From: Elephas maximus indicus
Lineage: Eukaryota; Chordata; Mammalia; Proboscidea; Elephantidae
DNA length: 64,000 nt
Direction: 5' to 3'
Assembly (NCBI RefSeq): GCF_024166365.1
Contig: NC_064846.1
Span: forward strand, 32,881,866-32,945,865
Positions 62,621-64,000 of the stretch are shown piece after piece (within the stretch, counting starts at the first letter, position 1; each line of letters opens with the position of its first letter). The notes beneath the pieces are model-generated. The model was given only the letters and a program-made list of their open reading frames with translations. It did no database searches and was not told the origin of the DNA. A program made the position numbers and the translations under genes.

Positions 62621-63439
62621 TGGTGTTCTTAAGGAGAGCCAGGTTCTGTTCCTGTGGTAAGGTGAAGGCAACAGTCTGAGGAGAGGCTCAGGATATAGGG
62701 GGTTTTGCTAACAATGGGTCATGAGTTCCAGTGGGTCATGAGTTCCAATGGATAATGTGGAAAGGTTTCAAGAATGGGGAAAGGACAGAACAGGGATTGT
62801 GCAGAGCAAGGTCGGGATCACAGTGTGGGAGGTGACATGTGACCAGGCAGTCTGGGAATTTTTGTGATTCATTTCAACAGGGTTAAAAGGAATAAATGAG
62901 AGTAGTCCTGATGGATTCAAGTCAGATAATGGAGGAGAAGCTGTAATAAGTAAGCTTTTGTGGGTTTAGTCTGAGACCTTGACCACCATTTCTTATTATT
63001 GGATATTGTTTTGATAATAAATAACCATTTATAAACAAACATTTGAAGATTTAACCTGTTATAAAGTGAAGCAGAATGCCTTATTTGTATTTGTTAGTTG
63101 GGTTACCTTCTTATTTTATGTGCACACAGTATACATCACAACTGTGGGAGGAACCTTAAATACAAAGGTCTCATTTTCAGCACTGAGTAGAATTAAAATA
63201 TAATGGATTAATGGATTGTCTCTATTTTTTATTTGCATTTGGCCATTTAGTATTTGCCGGTAATCTTCACTTTACCTCTCCATTCATCTGACCCCATTAG
63301 TTAAAAAGCCAGGGGAAATACTTCTAAAATTGATAGCATTCAAAGATCCTTGTATTTTTGTTTAGGGCCCTCAGGGCTGGCCTGGAAATGACTCTGCCAT
63401 TACATATTTTAAAATGTTGATTTATTCATATGTAATACG
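62621..63439. other. intron 8, nothing recognised
   Basis: No supported feature. A short local repeat of 'gggtcatgagttcca' occurs at 62717 and 62735. Confidence 0.5.
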
Positions 63440-63615
63440 GGAACCTTGGTAGTGCAGTGATTAAGCTGACTGAAAGGTTGGTGGTTTGAACCTACCCAGG
63501 AGCTCCGTGAGAGAAATAACCTGGTGATCTTCTCCTGTGAAGATTGTAGTTTAGAAAACCATATGGAGGCAGTTCCACTCTGTCACATGAGGTCACTGTG
63601 AGTCGAAAATTGACT
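63440..63615 (+). mobile_element. AfroSINE-type SINE, diverged
   Basis: Head gggaaccttggtagtgcagt, body ggcagttccactctgtcaca, tail gtgagtcgaaaattgactaa. More diverged than the others, with part of the head missing. Confidence 0.85.
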
Positions 63616-64000
63616 AAAAACAGTATGTATAGACAACTGTTTTGAAGGGAAAATTAGATGACAAGCAGATACACTTAATATAAAATCCAAGAAATCAAAG
63701 TAAATGGAGAAAAGTATACAGCAAACGCAGATGGTTCTGCATTTCCATTTGTCAGCCTTGTCTGTTTGCATCTCCACTGAGAACTCCTTGACAAAATAAG
63801 TTAAGAAAATACATGCACATGTAAACAGAAACCCAAACTAATTATTATGCAGTATAAAATCACAATCTATTTGTCAGATTTTATTCATATATTAGCATGC
63901 ATAGCAAAATGTGTCCATTCTCAAAACTGTTTTCCTTGTGCTCATCAGAGTTACGTTCCAATGTGAAAAGGGATGTTGACATGTTAATCTTTGTCCTGGA
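63616..64000. other. intron 8, right edge
   Basis: A+T-rich DNA with no supported exon or repeat. Confidence 0.45.

Noticed and set aside
63940..64000. Possible THOC2 exon at the right edge after ...ctcatcag, reading LRSNVKRDV
   Set aside because: It vaguely resembles a later THOC2 segment (LRRDV), but intervening exons are absent and the match breaks down after a few residues. Exons 1-8 are near-identical to mammalian THOC2, so a true exon would be obvious.

Overview
This is mammalian nuclear DNA, almost certainly from an elephant or close paenungulate relative. Two things support that. Spliced exons on the + strand encode an N-terminus I recognise as THOC2. The non-coding DNA also carries about fifteen tRNA-headed AfroSINE-type copies plus RTE-clade LINE pieces that share the AfroSINE 3' tail, a pairing known from Afrotheria. 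In other mammals THOC2 is X-linked, and the heavy LINE-1 load fits an X-chromosomal location. No bacterial-type genes, CRISPR arrays or operons are present.

Layout. Positions 1-14080 are intergenic DNA upstream of the gene and consist mostly of nested transposons: an ERV LTR end with a tRNA-Leu-type primer site, an L1 with a 335-bp tandem repeat in its 5' region, a second L1, an ERV-L pol relic split by two later insertions, and older L1, MIR, MER20 and AfroSINE copies. Positions about 14080-15060 form a TATA-less CpG island with the THOC2 start codon at 14347. From there to the right edge is the 5' part of THOC2: eight coding exons with canonical splice sites and consistent phases (768 nt, 256 codons), separated by introns of 0.55 to 14.5 kb. 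Intron 8 runs off the right edge.

The introns hold most of the remaining material: AfroSINEs with readable target-site duplications, RTE and hAT relics, three related repeat families (A, B, C) that look like L1 3' UTRs and all lie antisense to THOC2, a 4.5-kb transposon pile-up in intron 7, and a long antisense L2 plus a sense L1 ORF1-region copy in intron 8.

THOC2 is the only functional protein-coding gene I can support. It is the large scaffold subunit of the THO/TREX complex, which couples transcription and splicing to mRNA export. I see no new biological system. The most interesting items are a 75-bp perfect inverted repeat between two unrelated old repeats, a 5'-inverted (twin-primed) RTE insertion, two tandem SINE dimers with the target present three times, an alternating 178/157-bp repeat in an L1 5' region, and A(n)T(n) filler flanked by a 16-bp direct repeat.
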